The notes: generated by a model not told the origin, from the sequence alone. A stretch of DNA of 64,000 nucleotides from Enhydrobacter aerosaccus (GCF_900167455.1 NZ_FUWJ01000003.1:124001-188000), one strand, 5' to 3'. Positions 41,700 through 51,013 are shown, counted from the first letter of the stretch. Translations and numbers: made by a program.

Positions 41700-44600
41700 A
41701 TGTCGCTCAGCAGCGCTGCCGGCCGCCTGACCGCCGTTCTCGGTCCCACCAATACCGGCAAAACTTATCTCGCCATCGAACGCATGCTGGGACACGAGTC
41801 CGGCATGATCGGTTTCCCGCTGCGCCTGCTCGCGCGCGAAAACTATGACCGGATCGTTCGGATAAAGGGCGCCCATCAGGTAGCCCTGATCACCGGGGAG
41901 GAAAAGATCCTTCCGCCGGGCGCGCGCTATTTCGTTTGCACGGTCGAGTCGATGCCCGTCGAGCGTACGGTTTCGTTCCTGGCCGTCGACGAGATCCAGA
42001 TGGCCGCCGATCCCGAGCGCGGGCATTTCTTCACCGACCGGCTTCTCAATGCGCGCGGCACGAACGAGACCATGCTGCTCGGCGCCGACACGATCCGACC
42101 GGTACTGAATCGCCTGCTGCCCGACATCGACATCGTCGCGCGCCCGCGCTTCTCCAAGCTTTCCTATGTCGGCCCGAAGAAGGCGACTCGCCTGCCGCGG
42201 CGGTCCGCTGTCGTCGGCTTTTCCGCCAACGAAGTCTACGCCATTGCCGAGCTGATCCGGCGACAGCGCGGCGGCACGGCGATCGTCATGGGCGCCCTCA
42301 GTCCACGCACGCGCAACGCCCAGGTCGAGATGTTCCAGTCGGGTGAGGTCGAGTATCTCGTTGCGACCGATGCGATCGGCATGGGCCTCAACATGGACGT
42401 GAACCATGTCTGGTTCGCGTCATTGCGCAAATATGACGGGCGTAATCTGAGGCCGCTGCGCAACGTCGAGTTGGCGCAGATTGCCGGTCGTGCTGGCCGG
42501 CACATGAACGACGGCACCTTCGGCACCACCAGCGATGTCGGCGGGCTGGACCCCGAAACCGTGGAGGCCATCGAAAATCATCGCTTCGACCCGCTACGGG
42601 ACGTGCAGTGGCGCAATTCGGCGCTGGATTTCCTTTCCGTATCGGCGCTGATCGGCTCCCTCAACCGGCCGCCACCCCATGCCGCACTCCAACGGGTGCG
42701 TGAGCAGGACGACCAGCTCGCCCTGCAGACTCTCGGCCAGCGGTCCGAGTTCCTGCCGCGCCTGCATGCGCCAAGCCGGGTGAAGCTGCTGTGGGAAGTA
42801 TGTCAGGTACCCGATTTCCGCAAGACCATGACGGAGGAGCATACCCATCTTCTCGGCGAACTCTTCCAGCATCTGACGCAGGGCGGCGAACGACTGCCCG
42901 AGGACTGGATCGAAAGCCACGTCAAAAGACTAGAGCGCTACGACGGCGACATCGATACATTGATGGCTCGTATCGCACATGTGCGTACTTGGACTTATAT
43001 TTCGCATCGAGCGGACTGGATTCAGCGCGCGGCACATTGGCAGGAACGTGCAAGAGCAATCGAGGACAAGCTTTCAGACGTGCTACATCAGCGCCTGACA
43101 CAGAGGTTTGTCGATAGACGTGCCGCGTTGCTTGTACGAAGATTACATGATGAGGGTGAAATGACGACGTCGGTCGCCGAAGCGGGCGAGGTCATTGTCG
43201 AGGGCGAGCATCTCGGACGCATCGAGGGGTTCCGCTTCGTTCCTGATACGACCGAAGGCCAGACGGATCAGAAAGCCGTTCTGACTGCCGCCTTGCGCGC
43301 ACTGCGCGAAAACCTGCCGACGCGGCTGCAGGCTTTCACGAGTGCGAACGACGGCGAGCTCGTTTTCGATTCGCAGCTGCGCGTCTGCTGGGGCGGTGGG
43401 CCGATCGCCCGCCTCGTAGCGAGTGGCGACACACTCGCCCCCAAGGTCGAGGCGCTGCCGTCGGATCTTCTCGACGGTCCCGCACGCGAGGAAGTCCGCA
43501 AGCGCGCCGCGACATGGGTGGAGACTCGCATCCGCCTCGGCCTCAGCGAGTTGATGGATGCACGCGCGACGCAGGAACAGCTGCCGCCGGGCGCTCGCGG
43601 CATCATCTTCCAGCTGTGCGAGCATCTTGGCGTGCTGCCGCGTCGACCGATCGAGCAGCAGCTGTCCGAGCTCACCGAAGAGGATCGCAAGGCCCTGGCC
43701 AAGCTGGGCGTGCGTGTGGGCGTGTACTCCCTCTATTTCCCCAGCATGCTGAAGCCGGTGCCGATCCGTCTGCGCGCTGGCCTATGGATGGTGGCGCATA
43801 ATCGCGACAGCATTCCGCCGCTGCCGGCCGAGGGTCGCACATCGATCGATCTGCCGCGCGATGCCGAGCGCGAATTCTATGCCGCGATCGGTTATCTGCC
43901 GCTGGGTGCCCACGCGATCCGCGCCGACATGGTCGAGCGCCTGGCGGCGATGGCGCGCCAGTCCGTCCGCGAAAGCCGCGAAGCCGCACGCCGGGCGCAA
44001 CAGCAGGAACGTAAGGCCGAAGGCGAAAAGGAAAAGCCCGCAGCCTCCGAGCTCGCAGCCCCCGAGGCGCCCAAGCCTTCGGCGGACGAGATCACGGAAT
44101 GGGCCATCGTTGCAGCGGCCTTCGGCGAAAGCGAGCCGGAACCCCAAGGCGAGGCGGGGACGGCCGAGACGAGCGCCGGGGAGCTGGCGGCTGAGGCACC
44201 GCAAGCGCCAGAAGCTGTTGCGACCGCGGCCGAGGAAGTAACGGCCGAGACACCGATGGCCGAGCCGGTGACGGCCGAAGTCTCGTCGGAAGCGGCGCCG
44301 TCGCATGAGACGACTGCCGAGCAGCCGGTCGGGACCGACGAGACAGCGGCCAGCGAGCCGCACGCACCCGCCGCCCAACCGGCGGAATCAGCAACGGAAG
44401 AGACCTCCGGCGCGTCGGCCCAGGCCGAGGAAGGCCACGCGCCGCAACCCAGGAAGGATCCGCCGAAGCAGCTCCCGCCGGGCCATTTCCGCGCCACGCC
44501 CCAGATGATGTCGCTGGTTGGATGCTCGGAGCCGCAAATGGCCGACGTCCTGCGCGGCCTCGGCTATCGCGTTCTGCTTCCGACCGAAGAAGGCGGTCCG

Positions 44601-44981
44601 CACAGTTTCTCGGTCAAGCCACGCTTCCTGCGCGAGCGCGAGGAACAGCGCGAGCGGCAGCGCCAGCAGCAGCGCGACCACCGCGAGCAACGGCGTCGGG
44701 AGCGGCCCGAGCGGCCGAACGAACGGCAGTTTTTTGCCGACAGCCCTCGTCGGGAAGGTCCCAATCGCGGACCGAAACCCCATGGCCCGCGACCAGACCA
44801 GGGCAAGGGCGGCGGACGCGAGAACCGGTCGCGCGACGACCGCCCGCAGGGTCCACGGCAACGGCGGGACGACCAGGGTCCGGCGCTGCGCCTTTACGCC
44901 ACGACGGAAAAGAAGGGCGAGGCGAATGCTGATTCGCCTTTTGCCAAGCTGCTGGAGTTGAAGCTGGGCGGAAAGAAATGA
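41700..44981 (+). CDS. Suv3-like DExH RNA helicase with long disordered C-terminal tail
   Basis: 1093 residues. Walker A GPTNTGKT at 15-22, the DExH-like box VDEIQMA near 96-99, motif IV-V TDAIGMGLN and motif VI QIAGRAGR near 260-267 place it with mitochondrial Suv3-type helicases. A helical region follows (RTWTYISHRADW, RLTQRFVDRRAALL). From about 760 the chain becomes Ala/Glu/Pro-rich, then a folded-looking block (LPPGHFRATPQMMSLVGCSEPQM), then a strongly basic Arg/Gln/Glu tail (RERQRQQQRDHREQRRRERPE), as in RNA-binding disordered tails. It unwinds RNA in eukaryotic counterparts; a role in RNA decay or ribosome biogenesis is inferred. The S4 gene follows at 45002. Confidence 0.9.
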   Translation: MSLSSAAGRLTAVLGPTNTGKTYLAIERMLGHESGMIGFPLRLLARENYDRIVRIKGAHQVALITGEEKILPPGARYFVCTVESMPVERTVSFLAVDEIQMAADPERGHFFTDRLLNARGTNETMLLGADTIRPVLNRLLPDIDIVARPRFSKLSYVGPKKATRLPRRSAVVGFSANEVYAIAELIRRQRGGTAIVMGALSPRTRNAQVEMFQSGEVEYLVATDAIGMGLNMDVNHVWFASLRKYDGRNLRPLRNVELAQIAGRAGRHMNDGTFGTTSDVGGLDPETVEAIENHRFDPLRDVQWRNSALDFLSVSALIGSLNRPPPHAALQRVREQDDQLALQTLGQRSEFLPRLHAPSRVKLLWEVCQVPDFRKTMTEEHTHLLGELFQHLTQGGERLPEDWIESHVKRLERYDGDIDTLMARIAHVRTWTYISHRADWIQRAAHWQERARAIEDKLSDVLHQRLTQRFVDRRAALLVRRLHDEGEMTTSVAEAGEVIVEGEHLGRIEGFRFVPDTTEGQTDQKAVLTAALRALRENLPTRLQAFTSANDGELVFDSQLRVCWGGGPIARLVASGDTLAPKVEALPSDLLDGPAREEVRKRAATWVETRIRLGLSELMDARATQEQLPPGARGIIFQLCEHLGVLPRRPIEQQLSELTEEDRKALAKLGVRVGVYSLYFPSMLKPVPIRLRAGLWMVAHNRDSIPPLPAEGRTSIDLPRDAEREFYAAIGYLPLGAHAIRADMVERLAAMARQSVRESREAARRAQQQERKAEGEKEKPAASELAAPEAPKPSADEITEWAIVAAAFGESEPEPQGEAGTAETSAGELAAEAPQAPEAVATAAEEVTAETPMAEPVTAEVSSEAAPSHETTAEQPVGTDETAASEPHAPAAQPAESATEETSGASAQAEEGHAPQPRKDPPKQLPPGHFRATPQMMSLVGCSEPQMADVLRGLGYRVLLPTEEGGPHSFSVKPRFLREREEQRERQRQQQRDHREQRRRERPERPNERQFFADSPRREGPNRGPKPHGPRPDQGKGGGRENRSRDDRPQGPRQRRDDQGPALRLYATTEKKGEANADSPFAKLLELKLGGKK

Positions 44982-45001
44982 CTGTCGGGTAACAGGAGCA
45001 G

Positions 45002-45256
45002 ATGCGGCTCGACAAATGGCTTTGGCAGGCACGTTTCTTCAAGACCCGCTCGCTCGCCGCGCGCTATGTCGAGACCTCCCGCTGTCGCGTCGATGGACGC
45101 GTCACGGACAAGCCGCACGCGACCGTGGCTCCTGGCATGGTATTGACCTTCGCACTGGGGCCTCGCGTGCGTGTCATTCGGATAAAGGCACTTGGAGAGC
45201 GGCGGGGTCCGGCGCTCGAGGCCCGGACGTTGTATGATGAAATCGACGCAGCGTGA
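45002..45256 (+). CDS. S4-domain RNA-binding protein, Hsp15-like
   Basis: 84 residues: MRLDKWLWQARFFKTRSLAARYV is the S4 fold (quoted in part as RLDKWLWQARFFKTRSLA), followed by VDGRVTDKPHATVAPGMVLTF. Hsp15 (HslR) binds stalled 50S subunits carrying nascent tRNA; this protein is shorter than the 133-residue enterobacterial type, lacking the C-terminal extension. It follows the RNA helicase by 20 bases, which points to a shared RNA-linked role. Confidence 0.9.
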   Translation: MRLDKWLWQARFFKTRSLAARYVETSRCRVDGRVTDKPHATVAPGMVLTFALGPRVRVIRIKALGERRGPALEARTLYDEIDAA

Positions 45257-45322
45257 TTTGGGAGCCTTGCGCGCGGCCTCGCCCCGCGTTAAGCACCCGG
45301 CCGCTCGTGTCAGGAGCTGTTG

Positions 45323-45658
45323 ATGACGTATGTGGTTACGGAAGCTTGCATCAAGTGCAAGTACATGGATTGTGTCGAGGTCTGCCCGGTAGACTGCTTC
45401 TACGAGGGCGAGAACATGCTCGTCATCAACCCGGACGAATGCATCGATTGCGGCGTCTGTGAGCCCGAATGCCCGCCGGCAGCGATCGTGCCGGATACGG
45501 AAAAGGGCATCGAGAAGTGGCTGGAATTGAATCGCAACCTGGCGGGCCAATGGCCGAACATTACCCGCAAGGGCGAGGCGCCGGCCGATGCAGAAGCCCA
45601 CAAGGGTGAGCAGGGCAAGTTCGAGAAGTACTTTAGCGACAAGCCGGCGGCGCGTTAG
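45323..45658 (+). CDS. fdxA: 7Fe-8S ferredoxin
   Basis: 111 residues from ATG 45323, with AGGAG seven bases upstream. The pattern [17 protein letters not shown] and [13 protein letters not shown] gives one 3Fe-4S and one 4Fe-4S cluster, and the C-terminal extension ([19 protein letters not shown], in part) is that of FdxA of alphaproteobacteria. It carries electrons in the cytoplasm; partner unknown. Placed between the S4 gene and carD, a common arrangement in this class. Confidence 0.95.
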   Translation: MTYVVTEACIKCKYMDCVEVCPVDCFYEGENMLVINPDECIDCGVCEPECPPAAIVPDTEKGIEKWLELNRNLAGQWPNITRKGEAPADAEAHKGEQGKFEKYFSDKPAAR

Positions 45659-45957
45659 CGCACCGCTCCGTTCTTTACACGCCCTTACGCGCTTATTTGC
45701 GGGAGCCATGCACTTCGCGCATAGGCGGAGCGTTGCCGAAATGCAACATAGGGCGCGACTCCCGAGCATTTTTCTGTTATATGAATCTGGCTGGAAGTGA
45801 TCCGGGTCCGGGTCGCCGCTGGCTCGGTCGCCGTATCGGTATCCGAAAGCAACTTGATTCACCGATACCAGGCATCGGGCTGACTGCGCAGGGGAGCGCA
45901 TGCGGCGGGCCGCGGTATCGCTTTACGAAGGGGCGAAGTGTGAAGGGACAAGAGGAT
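45659..45957. other. Non-coding region upstream of carD
   Basis: Nearly 300 bases without a convincing gene. It has an AT-rich stretch around 45768-45785 (TTTTTCTGTTATATG) that could be a promoter, and an inverted repeat GTATCGGT (45833-45840) / ACCGATAC (45861-45868). Either a long leader or an operator region for carD is plausible. No RNA gene recognised. Confidence 0.45.
45833..45868. repeat. 8-bp-arm inverted repeat in the carD leader
   Basis: GTATCGGT and ACCGATAC are separated by 20 bases, 90 bases upstream of the carD start. It may form a hairpin in the leader RNA or bind a dimeric regulator. Confidence 0.4.
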
Positions 45958-46485
45958 ATGGCCAAGCCGAAGAAGACCGCGGCGAAGGCGAAGGAATTTG
46001 CTTTCGAGAAGGGCGACTTCGTCGTCTATCCGACCCATGGCGTGGGCCGCGTGATCGATATCGAGGCCAAGGAAATTGCCGGCCACAAGCTCGACCTGTT
46101 CGTGATCTCGTTCGAACAGGAGCGCATGATGCTGCGCGTGCCTGTGGCGAAGGCGAAGATCTCCGGGCTGCGTAAACTCTCCTCGCGCAAGATCATGGAA
46201 AGCGCTCTGGTGACGCTCAAGGGCCGTAGCCGCGTGAGCCGCGCCATGTGGAATCGCCGCGCCCAGGAATACGAAGCCAAGATCAACTCGGGTGATCCGG
46301 TATCGATCGCGGAAGTCGTGCGCGACCTGCATCGTAATGCCGGTCAGCCGGACCAGTCCTACAGCGAGCGCCAGATCTATGAGGCCGCCCTCGACCGTCT
46401 GGCTCGCGAGCTGGCCGCCGTCGAGCGCATCGACAAGGATCTGGCGACGCAGAAGCTGAACAGCGTTCTGCAGAAGGTCGCGTAA
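45958..46485 (+). CDS. carD: CarD-family RNA polymerase-binding regulator
   Basis: 175 residues from ATG 45958. After a Lys/Ala-rich start (MAKPKKTAAKAKEF) comes the RNAP-interacting domain: FEKGDFVVYPTHGVGRVIDIE (in part), then VISFEQERMMLRVPVAKAKISGLR, and a helical C-terminal domain ending VERIDKDLATQKLNSVL. CarD binds the RNAP beta subunit and stabilises open promoter complexes; it is important for growth and stress responses in alphaproteobacteria. A clear terminator follows at 46508. Confidence 0.96.
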   Translation: MAKPKKTAAKAKEFAFEKGDFVVYPTHGVGRVIDIEAKEIAGHKLDLFVISFEQERMMLRVPVAKAKISGLRKLSSRKIMESALVTLKGRSRVSRAMWNRRAQEYEAKINSGDPVSIAEVVRDLHRNAGQPDQSYSERQIYEAALDRLARELAAVERIDKDLATQKLNSVLQKVA

Positions 46486-46507
46486 GCGACGCTCGCGAAT
46501 AGTCAGG

Positions 46508-46542
46508 AAAAGGCGGCGGTCCGAAAGGCCTGCCGCCTTTTT
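46508..46542 (+). terminator. Intrinsic terminator of carD
   Basis: AAAGGCGGC pairs with GCCGCCTTT around a 14-base loop, followed by TTT. It lies 23 bases after the carD stop and faces the convergent protease gene. Confidence 0.75.
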
Positions 46543-46568
46543 CGTGCCCGGTTTCGTGCCCGCAGCTG

Positions 46569-47966
46569 TCAGGGCTGGACGATTTTGACCTGAGGCAAGC
46601 GCATCAGAGCCGCCGGCTGATCCACCCCGTTGAGGGTAAGCAGTCGATCCATCTTGTAGTCACGATAGGGCATGCGTGCCGCCAGGGCCTCCGGCGATGT
46701 CCCGGCGGAGGGGACGACGTGCAGACGCAGCGGCTGAAGGGCCGCAGCCTCGGCCTCCGAAAGGGTATGGAAGCTGCGCGTCGCGGCGACCATCGCCTCG
46801 ATCTGGCGGTCCCGATCGGGGCCATCGCTCAATAGATTGAAGTAGCAGATCCCTTGGCCGCGCCGGATCAACACGTAGCGGATCTGCGCGAGACTGGTAT
46901 CCGATCCGCGCGGCCGAGAGCCGATCGCTGCTTCGGCGCCGCCGATCTCCGTCGCCTGGATGTTGACCGGCGTGGGCTTCAATTCATTGCGCATCCACAC
47001 GTCGAGCCGGCCGGGTACCTCTTCGTCCGTGCACGAGAAGAACATCAACGACCGGCCGCGGCCGACACCCAGGACGCCGTCATGGGCATTGAACAGCCTG
47101 AAGTCGGAAGGCGCGGTGAAGGCCAGGCGCATCACCGGATGCAGGAACGAGGATCCGCGAACGAAGCCCTCTTCCGGCGAATCGTCGACCGACATGCCCT
47201 CGACGGCCGTCAGATAGGGTTCGCGGCCCGAATCGCCGCGCTGGCGGGCCGCCGGAAGCGTCTGTAGGGCGGCAAGACGCTGCTCAGGATTGGGATGGGT
47301 CGAAAGGGCGCTACGGTCGGCCGTGTCCGACGACGGACCCATGATCTCGTCCTCCAGCCGCGCCTGGAGTTGCAGTTTCTCGATCAGCGTCGCCATGGCA
47401 TCGCCGCGATAGCCGGCGTGGACGAGATAGCCCAGCCCGACCCGATCGGCTTCGAGTTCCTGGTCACGCGAATAGCGGCGCAGAGCCAACAAGCCGTCTC
47501 TCGCAACCGAGCGGCCCACGCTGACCGAGCCGCTCGCAATCGCCGCCTTCACCGCCGCGTCAGTCACGTCCCGGCGCACCCTTTCGCGCTGCGCGGCATG
47601 CTTCAGCTCGATGTGGCCGAGTTCGTGCCCGAAGGCGGCGGCCAGTTCGGCCTCGTCCTCGATCAGCGCAAGCAGACCGCGCGTGACAAAGACGTAGCCG
47701 GAGGAGATCGCGTGGGCATTTGGGATCGGATCGTCGAGCACATAGAAGCGAAAACTGCCCGGCAGGCGGGAATCGGCTACCACCCGCCGCCCGACGCGAT
47801 CGACCAGGCTCTGCAGGTCGCGCGATGTATAGACCGGCCCGACCTCGCGCTCGATCTGCGGCGGCAGGGCCTCGGATGCGCCCGGCTGCGGCAGATTGTT
47901 GCCGCTCGTACAGGCGGTGGCGACAAAAAGGAGCGCGATCAGCGCCAGAATACTCCGAAAACCCAC
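46569..47966 (-). CDS. M48 family zinc metalloprotease, lipoprotein
   Basis: 465 residues. The N-terminus ends in a lipobox (VATAC, Cys19), so it is probably tethered to the inner face of the outer membrane. HELGH at 114-118 is the M48 zinc site, with the downstream Glu in DQELEADRVG. The region after about 260 is a C-terminal extension with DUF-like beta content (LMFFSCTDEEVPG). This resembles BepA/LoiP-type periplasmic proteases for outer membrane quality control. It converges on carD. Confidence 0.92.
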   Translation of the reverse strand: MGFRSILALIALLFVATACTSGNNLPQPGASEALPPQIEREVGPVYTSRDLQSLVDRVGRRVVADSRLPGSFRFYVLDDPIPNAHAISSGYVFVTRGLLALIEDEAELAAAFGHELGHIELKHAAQRERVRRDVTDAAVKAAIASGSVSVGRSVARDGLLALRRYSRDQELEADRVGLGYLVHAGYRGDAMATLIEKLQLQARLEDEIMGPSSDTADRSALSTHPNPEQRLAALQTLPAARQRGDSGREPYLTAVEGMSVDDSPEEGFVRGSSFLHPVMRLAFTAPSDFRLFNAHDGVLGVGRGRSLMFFSCTDEEVPGRLDVWMRNELKPTPVNIQATEIGGAEAAIGSRPRGSDTSLAQIRYVLIRRGQGICYFNLLSDGPDRDRQIEAMVAATRSFHTLSEAEAAALQPLRLHVVPSAGTSPEALAARMPYRDYKMDRLLTLNGVDQPAALMRLPQVKIVQP

Positions 47967-48078
47967 TATTCCTCCTCGGCGCCCATAGCGACCTTAGCGC
48001 CTAGACGATAGCCCTCGCAATGCGCGCGAGGCTGGAACATGAGCCGCCTCTGTGGCAGTGATGCGAAGGGATTTAAGC

Positions 48079-49092
48079 ATGCCGCGTTCCGAGACACCGC
48101 TTCGCTCCGACCTGTTTCCGGAAATCTCGCCCTATGCCAGCGGGATGCTGGCACTCGACGGACGCCATACCCTGTACTGGGAGCAGAGCGGCAATCCGGA
48201 GGGCCAGCCGGTCGTCTTCCTTCATGGCGGCCCCGGTGCCGGCTCGGCTCCGGTCCATCGCCGTTTTTTCGATCCGCAATTCTATCGCATCATCGTGTTC
48301 GACCAGCGGGGATGCGGTCGCTCGATGCCGCTGGGTGACCTGCACGACAACACGACGCCGCATCTGGTCGCCGACATGGAGAAGCTCAGGGTCCATCTGG
48401 GCATCTCGCGCTGGCTTCTGTTTGGCGGCTCCTGGGGCAGCACCCTCGCCCTTGCCTACGGGCTGAAGCATCCCGATCGGGCGACCGGGTTCATCCTGCG
48501 CGGCATCTTCCTCGGCGGACGCTCCGAGATCGACTGGTTCCTGCACGGAATGCGGATGATCTTCCCCGAGGCGTGGCGTGAGTTCGCGGAGCAACTGCCC
48601 GAGCACGAGCGCACAGATCTGCTGGGCAACTATTATCGCCGGTTGGTCGATCGCAATCCCGACGTCCATCGGCCGGCGGCCCGGGCCTGGAGCCGCTACG
48701 AGGCCGCCTGCTCGACTCTCTATCCGACGACGCGGGCACCTTTCGAATCCGACCATGGCGGCTTTGCCCTCGCCCTGTCCCGGATCGAGGCGCACTACTT
48801 CGTCCACGGTACCTTCGTGCCCGAGGGTTGGCCCTGGACGGAGCTGGGACGCATCCGCCATCTGCCCTGCACGATCGTCCAAGGGCGCTACGACGTGGTC
48901 TGTCCGCCGGTGACAGCGGATGCTCTGGCACGCAACTGGCCGGAAGCCCGCTACGTCATCGTTCCCGATGCCGGGCACAGCGCCTTGGAGCCGGGGATTC
49001 GCGCCGCGCTCGTCAACGCCACGGAAAGCTATCGGCTGTCGATGTCCGACGATGCGATGTTCGCGCCGCGCTTTCCCTGGGAAACGGCCTGA
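48079..49092 (+). CDS. pip: Prolyl iminopeptidase
   Basis: 337 residues from ATG 48079 (AAGGGA upstream; in-frame ATG 48061 and GTG 48052 are less well placed). HGGPG at 49-53 and the nucleophile Ser118 in GGSWGS are the S33-family motifs; DQRGCGRS and the Asp in GRYDVVCPP and His in DAGHSALEPG complete the triad. It removes N-terminal proline from peptides in the cytoplasm. It overlaps the next gene by one base. Confidence 0.95.
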   Translation: MPRSETPLRSDLFPEISPYASGMLALDGRHTLYWEQSGNPEGQPVVFLHGGPGAGSAPVHRRFFDPQFYRIIVFDQRGCGRSMPLGDLHDNTTPHLVADMEKLRVHLGISRWLLFGGSWGSTLALAYGLKHPDRATGFILRGIFLGGRSEIDWFLHGMRMIFPEAWREFAEQLPEHERTDLLGNYYRRLVDRNPDVHRPAARAWSRYEAACSTLYPTTRAPFESDHGGFALALSRIEAHYFVHGTFVPEGWPWTELGRIRHLPCTIVQGRYDVVCPPVTADALARNWPEARYVIVPDAGHSALEPGIRAALVNATESYRLSMSDDAMFAPRFPWETA

Positions 49093-50153
49093 TGCCCCTG
49101 TCCTTCGAGCTTCCACCAGAACAGACCGGCCCGGCTGCCTGGTACGGTCCCGAGATGGCGCGGCGCGACGATTGGCTGATGCCGCTGTCGCCGGCCGACG
49201 TGGCCGAGGTCGAGGCCGCCGTCGAACCGCTCGTCGCGCGTGAAGCGGATATCGCGAGCATTTCCAAGGCCGAGTTTCCACTGCCGACGCTCGGCCCGAA
49301 GCTCTCTCGACGAATCAGGGACGAAGTGCTGAACGGCCGCGGTTTCCTGCTGATGCGCGGCCTGCCCGTGCAGCGCTGGACGATGCGCCAGTCGGCGACG
49401 GCGTTCTACGGATTGGGCACGCATCTCGGCAGCGCCCGCTCGCAGAATGGCAAGGGCCATGTGCTGGGCCACGTGCGCGATCTCGGCCTCGATGTGAAGG
49501 ACCCGAACGTCCGCATCTACCAGACGCACGAGCGTCAGACCTATCACACGGATTCCTGCGATATCGTCAGCCTGCTCTGTCTCAAGACGGCGAAATCGGG
49601 CGGACTGTCGGCTCTGGTCAGTTCGACCACGATCTTCAACGAGATGCGTCGCCGCCGGCCCGATCTGCTCAAGCTGCTGTTTCAGCCTTTGGCAACCGAT
49701 CGCAGAGGCGAGGTGCCGGAAGGGCAGAAGCCCTATTTCGAGATCCCGGTGTTCAACTGGCACGACGGCTTTCTGAGTGCGATCTACCAACGCCAGTACA
49801 TCGATTCGGCCCAGCGCTTCCCCGATGCGCCGCGTCTCACGCCGCAGCAGGTCGAGGCGCTGGACATGTTCGATGCCCTGACCAACGATCCCAAACTGCA
49901 TCTGTTCATGGAGTTCCGTCCGGGAGACGTGCAGTTCGTCCACAATCACACGCTGCTGCACGACCGCACGGCGTTCGAGGATTGGCCCGAGCCGGAGCGC
50001 CGTCGCCACCTGTTACGTCTGTGGCTGGCGGCCACCGATGCCCGGCCGCTGCCCGCGGTCTTCGCCCAGCGCTATGGCTCTGTGACCGTCGGCGATCGCG
50101 GCGGCATCATCGTTCGCGGCACGCGGTTGCAGGCGCCCCTCGATGCCGTCTAG
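49092..50153 (+). CDS. TauD/TfdA-family Fe(II)/2-oxoglutarate dioxygenase
   Basis: 353 residues. The facial triad is visible: HTD in QTYHTDSCD and the distal His in VHNHTLLHDR; the 2-oxoglutarate Arg is in RRRHLLRLW. RGFLLMRGLPV is a family hallmark. The substrate is not known. Translational coupling to a prolyl iminopeptidase (TGATG overlap) hints at a proline- or peptide-derived substrate, but that is inference. Confidence 0.88.
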   Translation: MPLSFELPPEQTGPAAWYGPEMARRDDWLMPLSPADVAEVEAAVEPLVAREADIASISKAEFPLPTLGPKLSRRIRDEVLNGRGFLLMRGLPVQRWTMRQSATAFYGLGTHLGSARSQNGKGHVLGHVRDLGLDVKDPNVRIYQTHERQTYHTDSCDIVSLLCLKTAKSGGLSALVSSTTIFNEMRRRRPDLLKLLFQPLATDRRGEVPEGQKPYFEIPVFNWHDGFLSAIYQRQYIDSAQRFPDAPRLTPQQVEALDMFDALTNDPKLHLFMEFRPGDVQFVHNHTLLHDRTAFEDWPEPERRRHLLRLWLAATDARPLPAVFAQRYGSVTVGDRGGIIVRGTRLQAPLDAV

Positions 50154-50164
50154 GCGCAGGCGGG

Positions 50165-50192
50165 TTGACCAAGGGCTGGCGCGTCCCTAAGT
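50165..50192 (+). promoter_or_regulatory. Possible heat-shock (sigma-32 type) promoter before grpE
   Basis: TTGACC at 50165-50170 and CCCTAAGT at 50185-50192 are separated by 14 bases, resembling CTTGAA-N13/15-CCCATxT. It lies 44 bases upstream of grpE. Match is imperfect. Confidence 0.35.
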
Positions 50193-50235
50193 GAAGGCCG
50201 CCTAAAGAAACCACTCGAACTAGGGATTAAAACGT

Positions 50236-50826
50236 ATGGCCAGCGATCCAACCGCGGGCGACGCCCCGGCTGAGATGCCGGTCGAGAGCGCCGAAGACCT
50301 CGACATTCGTCAGCCGGCCGATCTCGAACGTCAGATCGAGCAGCTCAAGGCCGAGAATGCGGACCTGCAGGACAAGCATCTGCGTGCGATGGCCGAGGCG
50401 CAGAATGTGCGCCGTCGGGCACAGCAGGACATCGAGAAGGAGCGCAAGTTCGGCATCGAGCGCTTCGCCCGCGATGTGCTCTCGGTTGCCGACAATCTCG
50501 GGCGCGCCCTGTCGGCCGTACCGGTCGAGGAATCGCTCGACCCCGGCCTTCGCAATGTGATCACCGGCGTCCGGGCGACCGAACGCGAACTGCAGTCGGT
50601 GCTCGAGCGCCATGGCGTCACGCGCATCGAAGCGCTGGGCAAGCCGTTCAACGCCGAGTTCCACCAGGCCATGATGGAAGTCGAGGATCCGTCGGTTCCG
50701 TCCGGCACCGTCGTGCAGGAGCTGATCCCCGGCTATCTCCTGGCCGGCAGGCTGCTGCGTGCGGCGATGGTCTCCGTCTCCAAGGGCGGTCCGGCACGGA
50801 CTGCCGAAGCCAGCAACGAACGCTGA
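50236..50826 (+). CDS. grpE: GrpE nucleotide exchange factor
   Basis: 196 residues. An acidic N-terminus leads into a long coiled coil (IEQLKAENADLQDKHLRAMAEAQN, in part) and the C-terminal beta domain (NPEFHQAM-type FNAEFHQAMMEVEDPSVPSGTVVQE, in part: HQAMMEVED). It exchanges ADP for ATP on DnaK. dnaK lies 318 bases downstream, after a terminator, so the two are separate transcripts. Confidence 0.95.
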   Translation: MASDPTAGDAPAEMPVESAEDLDIRQPADLERQIEQLKAENADLQDKHLRAMAEAQNVRRRAQQDIEKERKFGIERFARDVLSVADNLGRALSAVPVEESLDPGLRNVITGVRATERELQSVLERHGVTRIEALGKPFNAEFHQAMMEVEDPSVPSGTVVQELIPGYLLAGRLLRAAMVSVSKGGPARTAEASNER

Positions 50827-50968
50827 CCGGCCCGCATCGCACGGCGAACAGCGTCGGGATGCATCGACCTGGAAACCGTGGCAACGTGGTGATCTCGGCC
50901 GCTCGCTGACATGAGCGACCGAGCAGATCGGCACCAAAGGCTGCAATGGAGATCGGCTCTTGGACTAG

Positions 50969-50990
50969 ATCTCGGCGAGGCCGAGATTTT
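50969..50990 (+). terminator. Intrinsic terminator of grpE
   Basis: ATCTCGGC-GAG-GCCGAGAT is a perfect 8-bp hairpin followed by TTT. It lies between grpE and the dnaK promoter. The preceding 140 bases (50827-50968) hold nothing recognised. Confidence 0.75.
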
Positions 50991-51013
50991 CGTTAGTTTC
51001 CGGGCTTCCGGCC

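Noticed and set aside
45697-45957. N-terminal extension of CarD from 45697
   Set aside because: The extra 87 residues are not CarD-like, and the ATG at 45958 begins the typical MAKPKK start.
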